64,000 nucleotides of DNA from Mesobacillus jeotgali (GTDB lineage: Bacteria; Bacillota; Bacilli; Bacillales; Cytobacillaceae). This document shows, piece after piece, positions 52,979 through 62,080 of the stretch. The notes beneath the pieces are model-generated. The model saw only the letters and a program-made list of their open reading frames with translations, searched no databases and was not told where the DNA came from. The stretch spans positions 1,313,444-1,377,443 of the forward strand of contig NZ_FVZC01000009.1 of NCBI RefSeq assembly GCF_900166585.1, read 5' to 3'. The position numbers and the translations under genes were made by a program. The number at the start of each line of letters is the position of its first letter. Position 1 is the stretch's first letter.

Positions 52979-55900
52979 TTAATTCCAGTTTTCCAACTTC
53001 ATCTTTATGTTCTCTTTTATTCTAGCTAAGAAGGTCTTCTCTCCTTTTGCTCCCTTTTGTTTGTTCCATTCATTAAAGCTAGCGACACTAATTAGAATTG
53101 AACCGGAAACAAGAAGATACCCCCACCAAGGGAGATTTCCCCAAAATGGTCTAGTCTGCATGATGACGTTAAGAAGCAAAACCCCGGCACCGATAAAAAA
53201 ATACGCTTTAACCCGCAGCCACATGCCTGCAAGCATTGAGATCAGGGAAAGAGAACCAAGGATCAGCGCATCATATACTGTGTTGCTCGCCATTCCATCC
53301 TGAATGAGGAGCAGTGAGACAATTAACAGCACTATCCACTGAATATAACCAGTGATTTTAGCATATCGCTGCTTAAAGATTAATCGCATGAAGATAACAA
53401 GGACTACAAACGGGAAGACGTACGCTTCTCTCTCTAATAAGTCTGGAATATTAATTTGTCCAATCGCAGTATAGTAAGGAACCAATAAATAAGCTCCCGC
53501 CAAGAATTGTACCGATGTTGAACCCTTACCGTGAATCCTGTTTTTCTGCAGCCATAATCCCGCAGATAAAAGCAATCCATGAAAAATCATTGCCCAGAAA
53601 GTCTCTGTGTGCAGCGGTGCGATGGAAAAGATGAACAAGAAGCCAGCTATGGAAAAGGCATCAAGGCTTTTAAGTCCATAAGAACCGCCACTCTCCCAAA
53701 AATTCTTATATAACCATCTACCAAATAACAATAGCGACACTCCAAAAAAAGCCAGAATGTCAATCTCAACAAACACATCAAGATTAGTCATAAAAAGGAT
53801 CTGAATGGTTCCGTAATAAACCATCAACAGTGGGATAATAGCAATCGGGTCCCACTTAATACGGCAGAGGAGAACTATGACTAAAGCGGCATAACTGATT
53901 GTCATTACATAAAGAAGCCATGTGTACGGATAAGCCACCAGAAAGCTGGCGATTCCTAATAGCGAAAACGGTACAAGGTAAAATAGTGTTCTGTTTTTAA
54001 AGTCCACTGATGAAAAGAACCAGAAACCTGCGATAAAAATACTTACAGCAAAAAATGCGTAGTGACTTGATTCTCCTGCTGAAAGATGGCTTATTCCCAT
54101 TTTTACCGTCATGAAGAAAGCAGTGAAAGCGCCATAGAGAAAGTATTTAATTGTCCATTCTTTTTTTGCAAACGGGACACTGGCAGCATACACAGCTGCT
54201 GCCACCAGATAACTCCATACTGCATCATCCCGATAAAAAAGGAACCCAGAAGACAGGATTGGGACCAGATAGATATTGCCTACCCATGCAAACCCATCTG
54301 CCAGATGTTTTTCCTTTTTCATCAGTAAAGCCGCCATTCCCAGCAGCAGCCAACCGCCTCCTGGCATGATAAAGGATTCTGCAGTATCACTGAAATTTAT
54401 TTCTTCATTTATCGAATTCGAGGTGATCAAATACCAGATCAAGACGACAAATCCCGGAAGGAATGCCATCACCCTCTCCCTGATCACGAAGAAAAGTAAC
54501 AGTGACATCACAATCCCGCCAAACCAAATGAATGATTCTCCATAATTATTTTTAATCGGTACTATGAATGTAAAGAACAGGCCAGCAGCATAAAAACCAT
54601 GAGCAGAGAATAAAACATTTTTGGATAAACCAATATCTTTCACTTTAAAAGCTGTACTGGCAATTAGCAGTACAATTCCTGCGAGTGCAAAGTTTCCTGC
54701 AATACCGAACAAATTCTCATATACACTTGTTTGTATCCTTACTTCCTCTCCAAATGCCGTCACAGAGAAACCGAGCGTTATAGGTACAGCCCATTGAGCC
54801 ACAAGTGGGATAAGGGGCCTAATATCGATTTTCCCCATCTCATAAAATACAAAGCTCGTGAGAAGGAACATCAATCCCAGTTCCCACCAGTCATACATCC
54901 ACAACGCAAAAAGTACCGTTAAAAGCATAATCAACAATCCAACATCACGTGAACTGTTTCTAATTCTTTGAATTGGCTTAAATTTAATCAGCCAGCCCGC
55001 AGTCATAAAAAGGATTAGACCGACAAAATATACCGGCAACGCTAAATTGTCGAACTCAAACCAGTTTTGAAACAGTAATACCGCTTCAAACATAGCGGAT
55101 GCAAGAAAAATAGGGCTTAGGTAATTAAAAATGAAATTTTTATTTGTATTTGATAGATAAATAAAATTGACTGAAATGATCAGGTAAGCTGTAAATAAAA
55201 CAAAGGATGGATTTTGAAAGCGAACCAGCAGTCCTTCAGCTGTAATGAAAAGAAACGCAAGGCCAGATACAATGGCACTGGTGACCTGGAAAACTTTTTT
55301 CAAAGGAAATTGATCACCAAACAATTTCGGCACAAACAGAAAAACAAATCCAAGAAGTGCATAACCAATATCATTGATTTCTGCAAATCGCCCATTCTCT
55401 AGAATTTGATAAGCACCATAAACGAGCATTGTACTGAATACAAAATGGTACTGCTGATGACCATTCACAAAAATCATCGAGAGATAGACAATAGAAGTTA
55501 ATATTACATTGAATCCATTAAATAAATAATTTTCGTAGAAAAAGAGCATCATTAAAGTCGATAAAACCAGGTTAGCCTGATAGTAAATTGCAAGTTCTTT
55601 TGTAAATAACGGCAGCTTGCCATTCTTTTTAAGCAGATGATAACCAGCAATCAAAAATGTATTGAAGATCACCAGTCCAAGAAAAAACCCATCCGATTCA
55701 AGGCCTATTGCCTTTAAAAAGTAAGCAGCAGAAACCGTGAATGATATAAGAGTAAACCATACAAACAATCTGGATGACAATCTTTCGGCAAGCCTGGAAT
55801 AAATCGGAATTAAAACGGAACTGCTGATCAAACCCAATAAGAACCTGCCATCACCATAGAATGACAAATTCGACCCCAGCAATTCAAACCAGCCGAGAGA

Positions 55901-56470
55901 CAGTGTAAAAATCGGCAAAAATAAGCTTGCGAGGACGACGAAAGCAAAAGCTGTTTTTTCGATTTTCAGCATGGCATAGCTTATATAGGAAATTCCATAA
56001 AACAATCCGGAGACAAGAGCAATGGAACCAGCCTTCATCCAAGGAGTCATTGTTTCCCAATTGCTTGTGGCCACGAACAACCCGCCGATTAACAGCATGA
56101 TTACGCCAATATTCAACGACCAGGAAATATTGCGTTCACGAATTTCTTCTGCACTTTTCTTTATCCTGATTTTTCCCGGATTGGATTCATGCTTTATGAC
56201 ATTTGGTTTTACAGGAGATTTATGATCCTCAATATTGTTTATGGAATTCTGATTCAGCTTTACCGCATCATTGGCCTTGTTTTCCGCTTCCTTAAGATTC
56301 TCTAATTTAAATTTTTCTTGCTGTTCAAAGGCAATCAAATCGAGGAAATATTCATTATATGCTTCCGCGAGAGTGTTATAGTCCCCAGAAGAAACATAAC
56401 CTAGCTCTTTTAGACGATAGAGCTCATCACGGAAAATCCTGCGCCTTTCCTCTTTAGGAGTAAGTTCCAT
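52979..56470 (-). CDS. very large polytopic membrane protein, about 1163 aa
   Basis: Residues 1-105 are cytosolic and charged (MELTPKEERRRIFRDELYRL), including a coiled coil and a SHOCT-like pattern RLKELGYVSSGDYNTLAEAY near 19. From about 117 (SWSLNIGVIMLLIGGLFVAT) to the end the protein is a continuous series of well over 30 hydrophobic segments with very short loops. It looks like a DUF2157/DUF2339-type protein, but I cannot assign the family with confidence. No transport or catalytic motif is visible. The frame opens 47 codons earlier, but GGGGGAT is correctly spaced from the ATG at 56470. The gene is monocistronic. Confidence 0.8.
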   Translation of the reverse strand: MELTPKEERRRIFRDELYRLKELGYVSSGDYNTLAEAYNEYFLDLIAFEQQEKFKLENLKEAENKANDAVKLNQNSINNIEDHKSPVKPNVIKHESNPGKIRIKKSAEEIRERNISWSLNIGVIMLLIGGLFVATSNWETMTPWMKAGSIALVSGLFYGISYISYAMLKIEKTAFAFVVLASLFLPIFTLSLGWFELLGSNLSFYGDGRFLLGLISSSVLIPIYSRLAERLSSRLFVWFTLISFTVSAAYFLKAIGLESDGFFLGLVIFNTFLIAGYHLLKKNGKLPLFTKELAIYYQANLVLSTLMMLFFYENYLFNGFNVILTSIVYLSMIFVNGHQQYHFVFSTMLVYGAYQILENGRFAEINDIGYALLGFVFLFVPKLFGDQFPLKKVFQVTSAIVSGLAFLFITAEGLLVRFQNPSFVLFTAYLIISVNFIYLSNTNKNFIFNYLSPIFLASAMFEAVLLFQNWFEFDNLALPVYFVGLILFMTAGWLIKFKPIQRIRNSSRDVGLLIMLLTVLFALWMYDWWELGLMFLLTSFVFYEMGKIDIRPLIPLVAQWAVPITLGFSVTAFGEEVRIQTSVYENLFGIAGNFALAGIVLLIASTAFKVKDIGLSKNVLFSAHGFYAAGLFFTFIVPIKNNYGESFIWFGGIVMSLLLFFVIRERVMAFLPGFVVLIWYLITSNSINEEINFSDTAESFIMPGGGWLLLGMAALLMKKEKHLADGFAWVGNIYLVPILSSGFLFYRDDAVWSYLVAAAVYAASVPFAKKEWTIKYFLYGAFTAFFMTVKMGISHLSAGESSHYAFFAVSIFIAGFWFFSSVDFKNRTLFYLVPFSLLGIASFLVAYPYTWLLYVMTISYAALVIVLLCRIKWDPIAIIPLLMVYYGTIQILFMTNLDVFVEIDILAFFGVSLLLFGRWLYKNFWESGGSYGLKSLDAFSIAGFLFIFSIAPLHTETFWAMIFHGLLLSAGLWLQKNRIHGKGSTSVQFLAGAYLLVPYYTAIGQINIPDLLEREAYVFPFVVLVIFMRLIFKQRYAKITGYIQWIVLLIVSLLLIQDGMASNTVYDALILGSLSLISMLAGMWLRVKAYFFIGAGVLLLNVIMQTRPFWGNLPWWGYLLVSGSILISVASFNEWNKQKGAKGEKTFLARIKENIKMKLENWN

Positions 56471-56703
56471 TTTTATCCCCCAATTCCTGTTTAATCCTAT
56501 AATAATCGATAAGTGTAATTTTACACTATTTATAAAATATTTCAATATTAAAACAAGAAATTTTAGTGGGTAAATTTCGACAAATTTTATTCCCTTCACA
56601 GGCAAATCCATATATAATATCGGAGTGCGGACACAACATTTATTATGCCTTCTCTTAGCACAATTTTTTAAAAAACTGACTGAAAGAATTAGAGGTTAAT
56701 AGT

Positions 56704-57063
56704 ATGGCTGATTTTTTATGGGTAATTTATCTAGGGTTTATGGGCGCAACAGCAGTCTGGTTTTTGATTAAGGGTAAATATAAGAACAATATAACCCGGT
56801 TAGATTTTTTGATTTCAATTATTACGTGGTTGGGTTTATTTGGTTTTGTGACCGAAACGGAAATGTTTGTACCGTCGGTTTGGAAAATGGTATTTATCAT
56901 TGGTCTTCTCTGGGATGTGCTATTCACCATATTCTTCGCTGATCGTTTTGCCGGGGATTTTGGATTCGAAGAAGAAGAGGACCCAATGCCATTGGTAGCT
57001 AGACTGATTGGGTTAATCACGATCGCTCCCCTATATTATGGAATATTTCAATATGCTTTTTAA
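56704..57063 (+). CDS. small membrane protein, 119 aa
   Basis: Four hydrophobic segments: FLWVIYLGFMGATAVWFLI, then LISIITWLGLFGFVTE, VWKMVFIIGLLWDVLFTIFF and LIGLITIAPLYYGIFQYAF, with an acidic loop GFEEEEDP between the last two. It resembles small uncharacterised Bacillus membrane proteins. GAGG lies 9 nt before the ATG. It is monocistronic, closed by a terminator. Confidence 0.8.
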   Translation: MADFLWVIYLGFMGATAVWFLIKGKYKNNITRLDFLISIITWLGLFGFVTETEMFVPSVWKMVFIIGLLWDVLFTIFFADRFAGDFGFEEEEDPMPLVARLIGLITIAPLYYGIFQYAF

Positions 57064-57083
57064 AACGGCTAAGGCCGTTTTTT
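57062..57083 (+). terminator. terminator after the 119-aa gene
   Basis: AAACGGC and GGCCGTTT pair around CTAAG-type loop and are followed by eight T; the 5' arm starts at the stop codon. Confidence 0.85.
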
Positions 57084-57268
57084 TTGTGACTTAAGTATAC
57101 TATCGTGAAATAACATTTCTTATTTTTAGTATAGTTTCAATCGTTTTTTAGTGTTTTTTCTGCTCTAACGAGGGATACCGCATTATGATTTAGTACCAGG
57201 TACTATTAGTATTTATGTGTGTGTTTCTCAGAAAGACACTGTTTCCATCATTCTAAAAAAGCCACTAA

Positions 57269-57300
57269 AAAGGGACAGAACCTATTGGTTCTATCCCTTT
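57269..57300 (-). terminator. terminator after SDR gene
   Basis: AAAGGGATAGAACC and GGTTCTGTCCCTTT pair with one mismatch around AATA on the minus strand, followed by TTAGTGG. The rest of the 57084-57307 gap shows nothing else. Confidence 0.8.
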
Positions 57301-57307
57301 GTAATCA

Positions 57308-58024
57308 TTATGGATTGGTAGACCACATTCCCGCTGTCTTGATGAAGACTCTTCGGTTCAATTTTAATTGTGCTACCATTAATTCGGCCAGATCTTCTGG
57401 CTGCATAACTTTTTCTGGATTTCCATCGGTCAGGTTCGTTTCGATGGCAAGGTCTGTAGCAACTGTGCTTGGAGTAAGCGCGCTGACACGTATATTGTGC
57501 TTACGCACTTCCAGCATTAATGATTCAGTCAATCCGAGCACTCCGAATTTGGAGGCACTGTACGCACTTGTCACTGGAGCGCCTTTTTGGCCTGCTGTTG
57601 AAGCAATATTGATGATATCCCCTGTTTGGCGCTCGATCATACCCGGCAAGACTGCTCGTGTTACATAATATGTTCCCATCAAGTTGACCTGGATAATTTG
57701 CTCCCATTCCTGCGGGTCAAGGTCCAGGAAACCGCCGAATTTTGCAATACCAGCATTGTTGATTAATATATCAATCGTTCCTAGTTCTTCTTTTATATGC
57801 TCAACAGCATGCTCTACAGACTCACGGTCAGCAATATCAGCGACTGCTCCAGATACTTCAACCCCATATTCCCCTAATTCTGTTGTAACCTTCTCCAGGT
57901 TTTCAAGTGTACGTCCAATCATACCGATATTTACGCCTTCCTTAGCCAGCGCAATGGCAGCAGCACGGCCAATGCCTCTTCCTGCACCTGTTATCAGGGC
58001 AGTTTTACCTTTTAACGATTCCAT
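57308..58024 (-). CDS. short-chain dehydrogenase, FabG/YoxD-like
   Basis: 238 aa NAD(P)-dependent oxidoreductase. The cofactor motif is [20 protein letters not shown] near 8, NNAG is in [15 protein letters not shown] near 84, and the catalytic Ser-Tyr-Lys lies in [20 protein letters not shown] with YSASKFG near 152. Similar to 3-oxoacyl-ACP reductases and to B. subtilis YoxD; the substrate is unknown. The frame opens 11 codons earlier, but GAAAGGAG is placed for the ATG at 58024. Confidence 0.88.
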   Translation of the reverse strand: MESLKGKTALITGAGRGIGRAAAIALAKEGVNIGMIGRTLENLEKVTTELGEYGVEVSGAVADIADRESVEHAVEHIKEELGTIDILINNAGIAKFGGFLDLDPQEWEQIIQVNLMGTYYVTRAVLPGMIERQTGDIINIASTAGQKGAPVTSAYSASKFGVLGLTESLMLEVRKHNIRVSALTPSTVATDLAIETNLTDGNPEKVMQPEDLAELMVAQLKLNRRVFIKTAGMWSTNP

Positions 58025-58106
58025 ATGACGACTCCTTTCAAATATGTAGTCAAGCATAAATTATAAAAAAACTCACGCGAGAAAACAAATTATGTGTCTT
58101 AATATA

Positions 58107-58292
58107 AAAGTCGGTTTTCGTAAAGATTGTTGTTAAAATCCTAAAGCCTATTTTAACTTGACAAAAGCCATTTTGCATGTCGGTACTAAGTTTGCAAGCT
58201 CTTTTCTCATCATAAGGGTGGATTTCATGAAGAAAGTGAGGTAATCCGATCTTATTTAGTAGGATATAGCAACAAAGTTTGAGAAAAGAGCC
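58107..58292 (-). repeat. MITE-like element, copy B
   Basis: About 186 bp. Read on the minus strand it begins GGCTCTTTTCTCAAACTTTG and ends near CTTTACGAAAACCGACTTTT. It aligns along its whole length with copy A at 13354-13543, including the inner block GAGAAAAGAGCTTGCAAACT. The ends are imperfect inverted repeats. It lies between the SDR and GNAT genes. A 110-codon reverse frame across it is an artefact. Confidence 0.8.
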
Positions 58293-58303
58293 ATATAAAA
58301 AAA

Positions 58304-58326
58304 CCAGCAGTGTTTGAAACTGCTGG
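58304..58326 (-). terminator. terminator after GNAT gene
   Basis: CCAGCAGTTT and AAACACTGCTGG pair on the minus strand with a short loop, followed by TTTTTTTATA, which abuts MITE-like copy B. Confidence 0.88.
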
Positions 58327-58335
58327 CCTGTCAAA

Positions 58336-59007
58336 TTATAAGGGTTGTAGTGCCACTGTTTCTCTATTTTTGAGATGCTCAACCATCTTGTTCCACTTTT
58401 CTGGCTTCTTTTCTAGAACAGAATAATAAGTGGTTAAAAACTCCGAGATTAATGCAGCAGGCAATTCATGGGTGTTATCATCAGTAGGCATGAAGCAAAG
58501 GTCTAGTCCCTCGACAGCTTCACCGTCATTTTCCCAGGATGGATGAACATAATCAATATCCAGTCGCTTATACCCTAGATGCGATAGTACCTCTCGTCTG
58601 ACAAATGGATCCATAATTTTTACGCCGCCAAATTCATGATCCGTTTTACGGTATGGGTCATAAATCTCAGCAAACATACCGAATAATTCAACTCCTTGTT
58701 CAGAAGCCAGGCTTTGCAAATCTTGCATTCTTTTATTTGCAAGGAAACGTCCCAGGCTAAGGCCAGGTTTGCCGACAATCGTGAAATCTGTCATTGCGAT
58801 ATTCCAGTCTGGATAATAACGATATTCAGTTACACCAACTACTTCTCCCTCATGAACTGCAACAAAAACACGGATTCCCGGATCTTCAAGCGGTTCTTTC
58901 CAGAGGTTAAATTCAAGTACTTCCTCGGGAGGAAAAACCTCTTTCATCAAGCTGTGGAGTTTTGCAAATAAGGGATCTTCAATGCTGGTAACGCGGATGT
59001 ATTCCAT
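58336..59007 (-). CDS. GNAT family N-acetyltransferase
   Basis: 223 aa. The start MEYIRVTSIEDPLFAKLHSL and the segment VFVAVHEGEVVGVTEYRYYP near 47 fit the first strands of the GNAT fold; the CoA loop is probably LSLGRFLANKRMQDLQSLA near 77. It is 21 nt downstream of the nitrilase-type gene on the same strand, so they form an operon. B. subtilis YhcX carries related GNAT and nitrilase domains in one protein, which suggests a joint role here. AAGGAGTG is placed for the ATG at 59007. Confidence 0.8.
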   Translation of the reverse strand: MEYIRVTSIEDPLFAKLHSLMKEVFPPEEVLEFNLWKEPLEDPGIRVFVAVHEGEVVGVTEYRYYPDWNIAMTDFTIVGKPGLSLGRFLANKRMQDLQSLASEQGVELFGMFAEIYDPYRKTDHEFGGVKIMDPFVRREVLSHLGYKRLDIDYVHPSWENDGEAVEGLDLCFMPTDDNTHELPAALISEFLTTYYSVLEKKPEKWNKMVEHLKNRETVALQPL

Positions 59008-59027
59008 CAAATTCACTCCTTATCGAA

Positions 59028-59900
59028 TTAGATTTTTTCTGCCTCTTCCCAGTCTGGATATAAATCTGTACGGCGATCCCGCCACGTCGTTACCGAACCA
59101 CGTTCCCGAACCTCATACAGAAGCTCAAGATCAAGATCAGCAGTAACAATCATATCATTATTTAGTTCCCCTTCCACCTGAAGGCCCTTAGGCGGGAATG
59201 GAATGTCATTTGGCGTAATGACTGCGGCCTGACCAAAGTTGGCCCGCATGAAATCAACCGTAGGCAATGCTCCGACTGTTCCTGTTAAAACAACATAGAC
59301 TTGATTTTCAATGGCTCTTGCATGGCTTGTATAACGTACACGATGAAAACCATGTCGGTCATCGGTGCATGAAGGTACAAAGATAACATCAGCACCTTTT
59401 GCTTTAGCCATTCTCACGATTTCAGGGAACTCGATGTCATAGCAAGTCAAAAGAGCGATTCGTCCCTTGACAGTATCAAATACCCTGAAATCCTCCCCAG
59501 CACTCATATTCCATTCATTAACTTCAGTTGGAGTGATGTGCAGCTTTGCTTGTTCAACAATCCTGCCATCCGGGTAAAACATATGGGCCACGTTATAGAG
59601 TTTTCCTTCTCTTGCTATAACATGTGTACCCCCGATAATATGCATGCCTGTCTCCAAAGCAAAATTCTGGAACAGGTTTAAATATTGTTCAGTAAATCCA
59701 GGGAGTTCATTGATGGTCAGCCTTGTACCCTGTTCACTGCCTATTGATAACAATTGAGTAGTGAAAAACTCAGGAAACAACACAAACTCAGAACCATATT
59801 CCTGTGCTGTTTTAACATAATGCTCACATTGCCCGGCAAACTCTTCGAACGACCTGATCGTATGAAGATGGTATTGGACTGCGGAAACCCTCATTTTCAT
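59028..59900 (-). CDS. carbon-nitrogen hydrolase (nitrilase superfamily)
   Basis: 290 aa. The Glu-Lys-Cys triad is visible: VLFPEFFTTQL (Glu about 43), QAKLHITPTEVNEW (Lys about 118) and IALLTCYDIEFPEIV (Cys about 153). It should hydrolyse an amide or nitrile in the cytosol; the substrate is unknown. AGGGGGAA precedes the ATG. It is the first gene of a two-gene unit with the GNAT gene. Confidence 0.88.
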   Translation of the reverse strand: MKMRVSAVQYHLHTIRSFEEFAGQCEHYVKTAQEYGSEFVLFPEFFTTQLLSIGSEQGTRLTINELPGFTEQYLNLFQNFALETGMHIIGGTHVIAREGKLYNVAHMFYPDGRIVEQAKLHITPTEVNEWNMSAGEDFRVFDTVKGRIALLTCYDIEFPEIVRMAKAKGADVIFVPSCTDDRHGFHRVRYTSHARAIENQVYVVLTGTVGALPTVDFMRANFGQAAVITPNDIPFPPKGLQVEGELNNDMIVTADLDLELLYEVRERGSVTTWRDRRTDLYPDWEEAEKI

Positions 59901-60250
59901 CCATCATTCCCCCTGTATATTAAAAGAATTATCATCTTGAAATCAAAAGTTCAGAAATACGAAAATCATTATAGTACATATTATTTTTTTTGGATATAAT
60001 TTTTGAGAAAAAAAGCCCCTGGAATTTAAATATTTTTGCACCGTATAATCTTGGTTGTTTTAGATTTTTAATTATAATATGTATTTCTTTCTGGGCTGAC
60101 CATGGTCGGCTAATTAGATTCTTACAATATCCTACAAATAAGAAGGTCTTTTTAATCAGGAGGATTTACAGGTATTTTATCTTACTTAAGACAGTGCGCA
60201 TTTCTATACCATATTGCTAGCAACCACTATCGTATGAATATCAAAAGCTA
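59901..60250. other. intergenic region without a gene
   Basis: AT-rich, 350 bp. The only structure is a near-perfect palindrome GCTGACCATGGTCGGC at 60095-60110. An AGGAGG at 60161-60166 has no start codon after it at a usable distance. Short forward frames lack binding sites. It lies between two gene ends and starts on the minus strand and probably holds the nitrilase promoter. Confidence 0.5.
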
Positions 60251-61054
60251 TCAATATGTGGCTTTTCCTGTCAAAACGCAGGAAATATACTCGTTTATCC
60301 GCTTTCCAATTTGTCGGATTATTGATTTTCCTGACTCGTTATCGTCGAGTTGATCTATTAAAATTGCGGCGTACGCCCTCTTTGTTCCATATGTGATAAC
60401 CGCACAATCGTGTTCGATACCAGCCAATTCACCTGTCTTATTTCCTATTTTGTATAGAGAATGATTCATTTGAGCAGGCAGTTTTTCTTGAATTTGCTGC
60501 TGAAGAAGAAATGCATGGAACAACTGTGAGGATTGCTTGGCCAACCATTGACCTTCCATGGCTTCCTTCAGGCATAACACGATGTCCGCACAAGTAGTAA
60601 GATTATCATCACCAGTTTGAATAGCCTTGAAATCAAGCATTTTACGCTTAAAAACCGTGTTGTGCATCCCGATTTTCGAGAGGTTGGAATTGATCGTGTC
60701 CATTCCAATAAGGTCAATCACCATATTGGCAGCGGAATTATCAGAAACAATGATCATAAGGGCCAACAGGTCATGAATTGTTATTTGCTTGATATTCATT
60801 GCCTGGAGGACTCCTGTACTGCCGATTCTGTCTCCTTGGCGGACTGCCACTGGCCTGTCCAATTCCAGGATTCCTTTGTCTATCTGCCTTAATGCCTCAA
60901 ATAAGACTGGCAATTTAATCAAACTGGCTGACTGGTAAACTTCATTGCCGGTAAACTCAATAATTCGTCCTTCAATTTCCAAAAATAAACTCGCCCGGCC
61001 TTTACAGCTGGCGAGTTCTTTTGCTAATTGATCCTTTAATTCATTAATGTGCAT
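60251..61054 (-). CDS. class A beta-lactamase-like serine hydrolase without signal peptide
   Basis: 267 aa. Penicilloyl-serine enzyme motifs are present: SASLIK (Ser about 42), SDN in MIIVSDNSAANMVIDLIG (about 103) and KTG in KIGNKTGELAGIEHD (about 206). There is no signal peptide or lipobox; the N-terminus is MHINELKDQLAKELASCKGR. It is the last gene of the ykf murein-peptide operon, 13 nt after ykfD, so a role in processing cell-wall peptides in the cytosol is more likely than beta-lactam resistance; this is inference. AAAGG lies 10 nt before the ATG at 61054; an upstream GTG at 61063 is less well placed. Confidence 0.85.
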   Translation of the reverse strand: MHINELKDQLAKELASCKGRASLFLEIEGRIIEFTGNEVYQSASLIKLPVLFEALRQIDKGILELDRPVAVRQGDRIGSTGVLQAMNIKQITIHDLLALMIIVSDNSAANMVIDLIGMDTINSNLSKIGMHNTVFKRKMLDFKAIQTGDDNLTTCADIVLCLKEAMEGQWLAKQSSQLFHAFLLQQQIQEKLPAQMNHSLYKIGNKTGELAGIEHDCAVITYGTKRAYAAILIDQLDDNESGKSIIRQIGKRINEYISCVLTGKATY

Positions 61055-61067
61055 TTTAACCAAACCT

Positions 61068-62078
61068 TTATCTAATATTTACTAACATTTCCTTATTCCC
61101 ATCGCTTCCAGACTTGTCATTATACAGGTGACAAGCAACGTAATGGTCCTGGTCAATTTCATGCCATACAGGCTTAGTCTCCGCACATACTTCCATCGCA
61201 TGCTGACATCTCGTCCTGAATACACATCCGGTCGGAGGATTGATTGGACTGGGCAGTTCTCCCTCAAGGATGATGCGCTCCCTCTTGTCCTCTACATCCG
61301 GATCAGGAATCGGGATGGCCGATAACAATGCCTGGGTATATGGATGAAGCGGTTTTTTATAAAGCTGACTGCTAGCCGTAAGTTCGACTATGTGGCCAAG
61401 ATACATAACGCCAATCCTGCTGCTTATTTGTTTTACCATCGAAAGATCATGGGCGATGAATAAATATGTCAATCCTTTTTCTTCCTGTAACCGTTTCAGA
61501 AGGTTTACTACCTGTGCCTGTACTGATACATCCAGTGCCGAAATGGGTTCATCGGCAATAATGAAATCAGGATCGAGGGCAAGTGCTCTTGCAATTCCTA
61601 TTCTCTGCCGCTGGCCTCCACTGAACTCGTGCGGATAACGGTTTGCATGATCCCTATTCAGCCCTACACCCTCCAGAAGTTGATAGATGCGTTCAAGTCG
61701 CTCCTTTTTATTAGGATATAATCCGTGTACCTCCATCGGTTCAGCAATGATTTCTTTGACTGTGGATCTTGGGTTCAATGAAGCATAAGGATCCTGGAAA
61801 ATCATTTGCATTTGTTTGTGGAAGTGGAACTTCTCTTTTTCCGATAATGAATGTACATTCTTGCCGTTGAAAATGATTTCTCCATCCGTAATATCGTATA
61901 GGCCAATCATGGTACGCCCGGCCGTTGATTTCCCACAGCCTGATTCTCCTACTAGTCCAAAAGTTTCCCCTTTATAAATATCAAAAGAAATTCCGTCTAC
62001 AGCTTTCAGAATTTCATTTTTCCCCATGCTAAAATGCTTTTTTAAATCTCTGACACTTAATAAAACTTCATTTTTCAT
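61068..62078 (-). CDS. ykfD: oligopeptide ABC transporter ATPase, YkfD/OppF-like
   Basis: 336 aa. Walker A GESGCGKSTAGRTM near 44, signature FSGGQRQRIGIARAL near 153, Walker B FIIADEPISALDVS, and the C-terminal oligopeptide-transporter extension with CVFRTRCQHAMEVCAETKP (Cys cluster typical of OppF/DppF, near 287-305). It should energise uptake of murein tripeptide with permeases encoded elsewhere. GGGGGAAT, inside the end of ykfC, precedes the ATG, leaving 2 nt between genes. Confidence 0.92.
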   Translation of the reverse strand: MKNEVLLSVRDLKKHFSMGKNEILKAVDGISFDIYKGETFGLVGESGCGKSTAGRTMIGLYDITDGEIIFNGKNVHSLSEKEKFHFHKQMQMIFQDPYASLNPRSTVKEIIAEPMEVHGLYPNKKERLERIYQLLEGVGLNRDHANRYPHEFSGGQRQRIGIARALALDPDFIIADEPISALDVSVQAQVVNLLKRLQEEKGLTYLFIAHDLSMVKQISSRIGVMYLGHIVELTASSQLYKKPLHPYTQALLSAIPIPDPDVEDKRERIILEGELPSPINPPTGCVFRTRCQHAMEVCAETKPVWHEIDQDHYVACHLYNDKSGSDGNKEMLVNIR

Positions 62079-62080
62079 AT

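Noticed and set aside
58050-58382. Reverse frame of 110 codons
   Set aside because: It lies across MITE-like copy B and the GNAT terminator and overlaps the GNAT gene end; no binding site.
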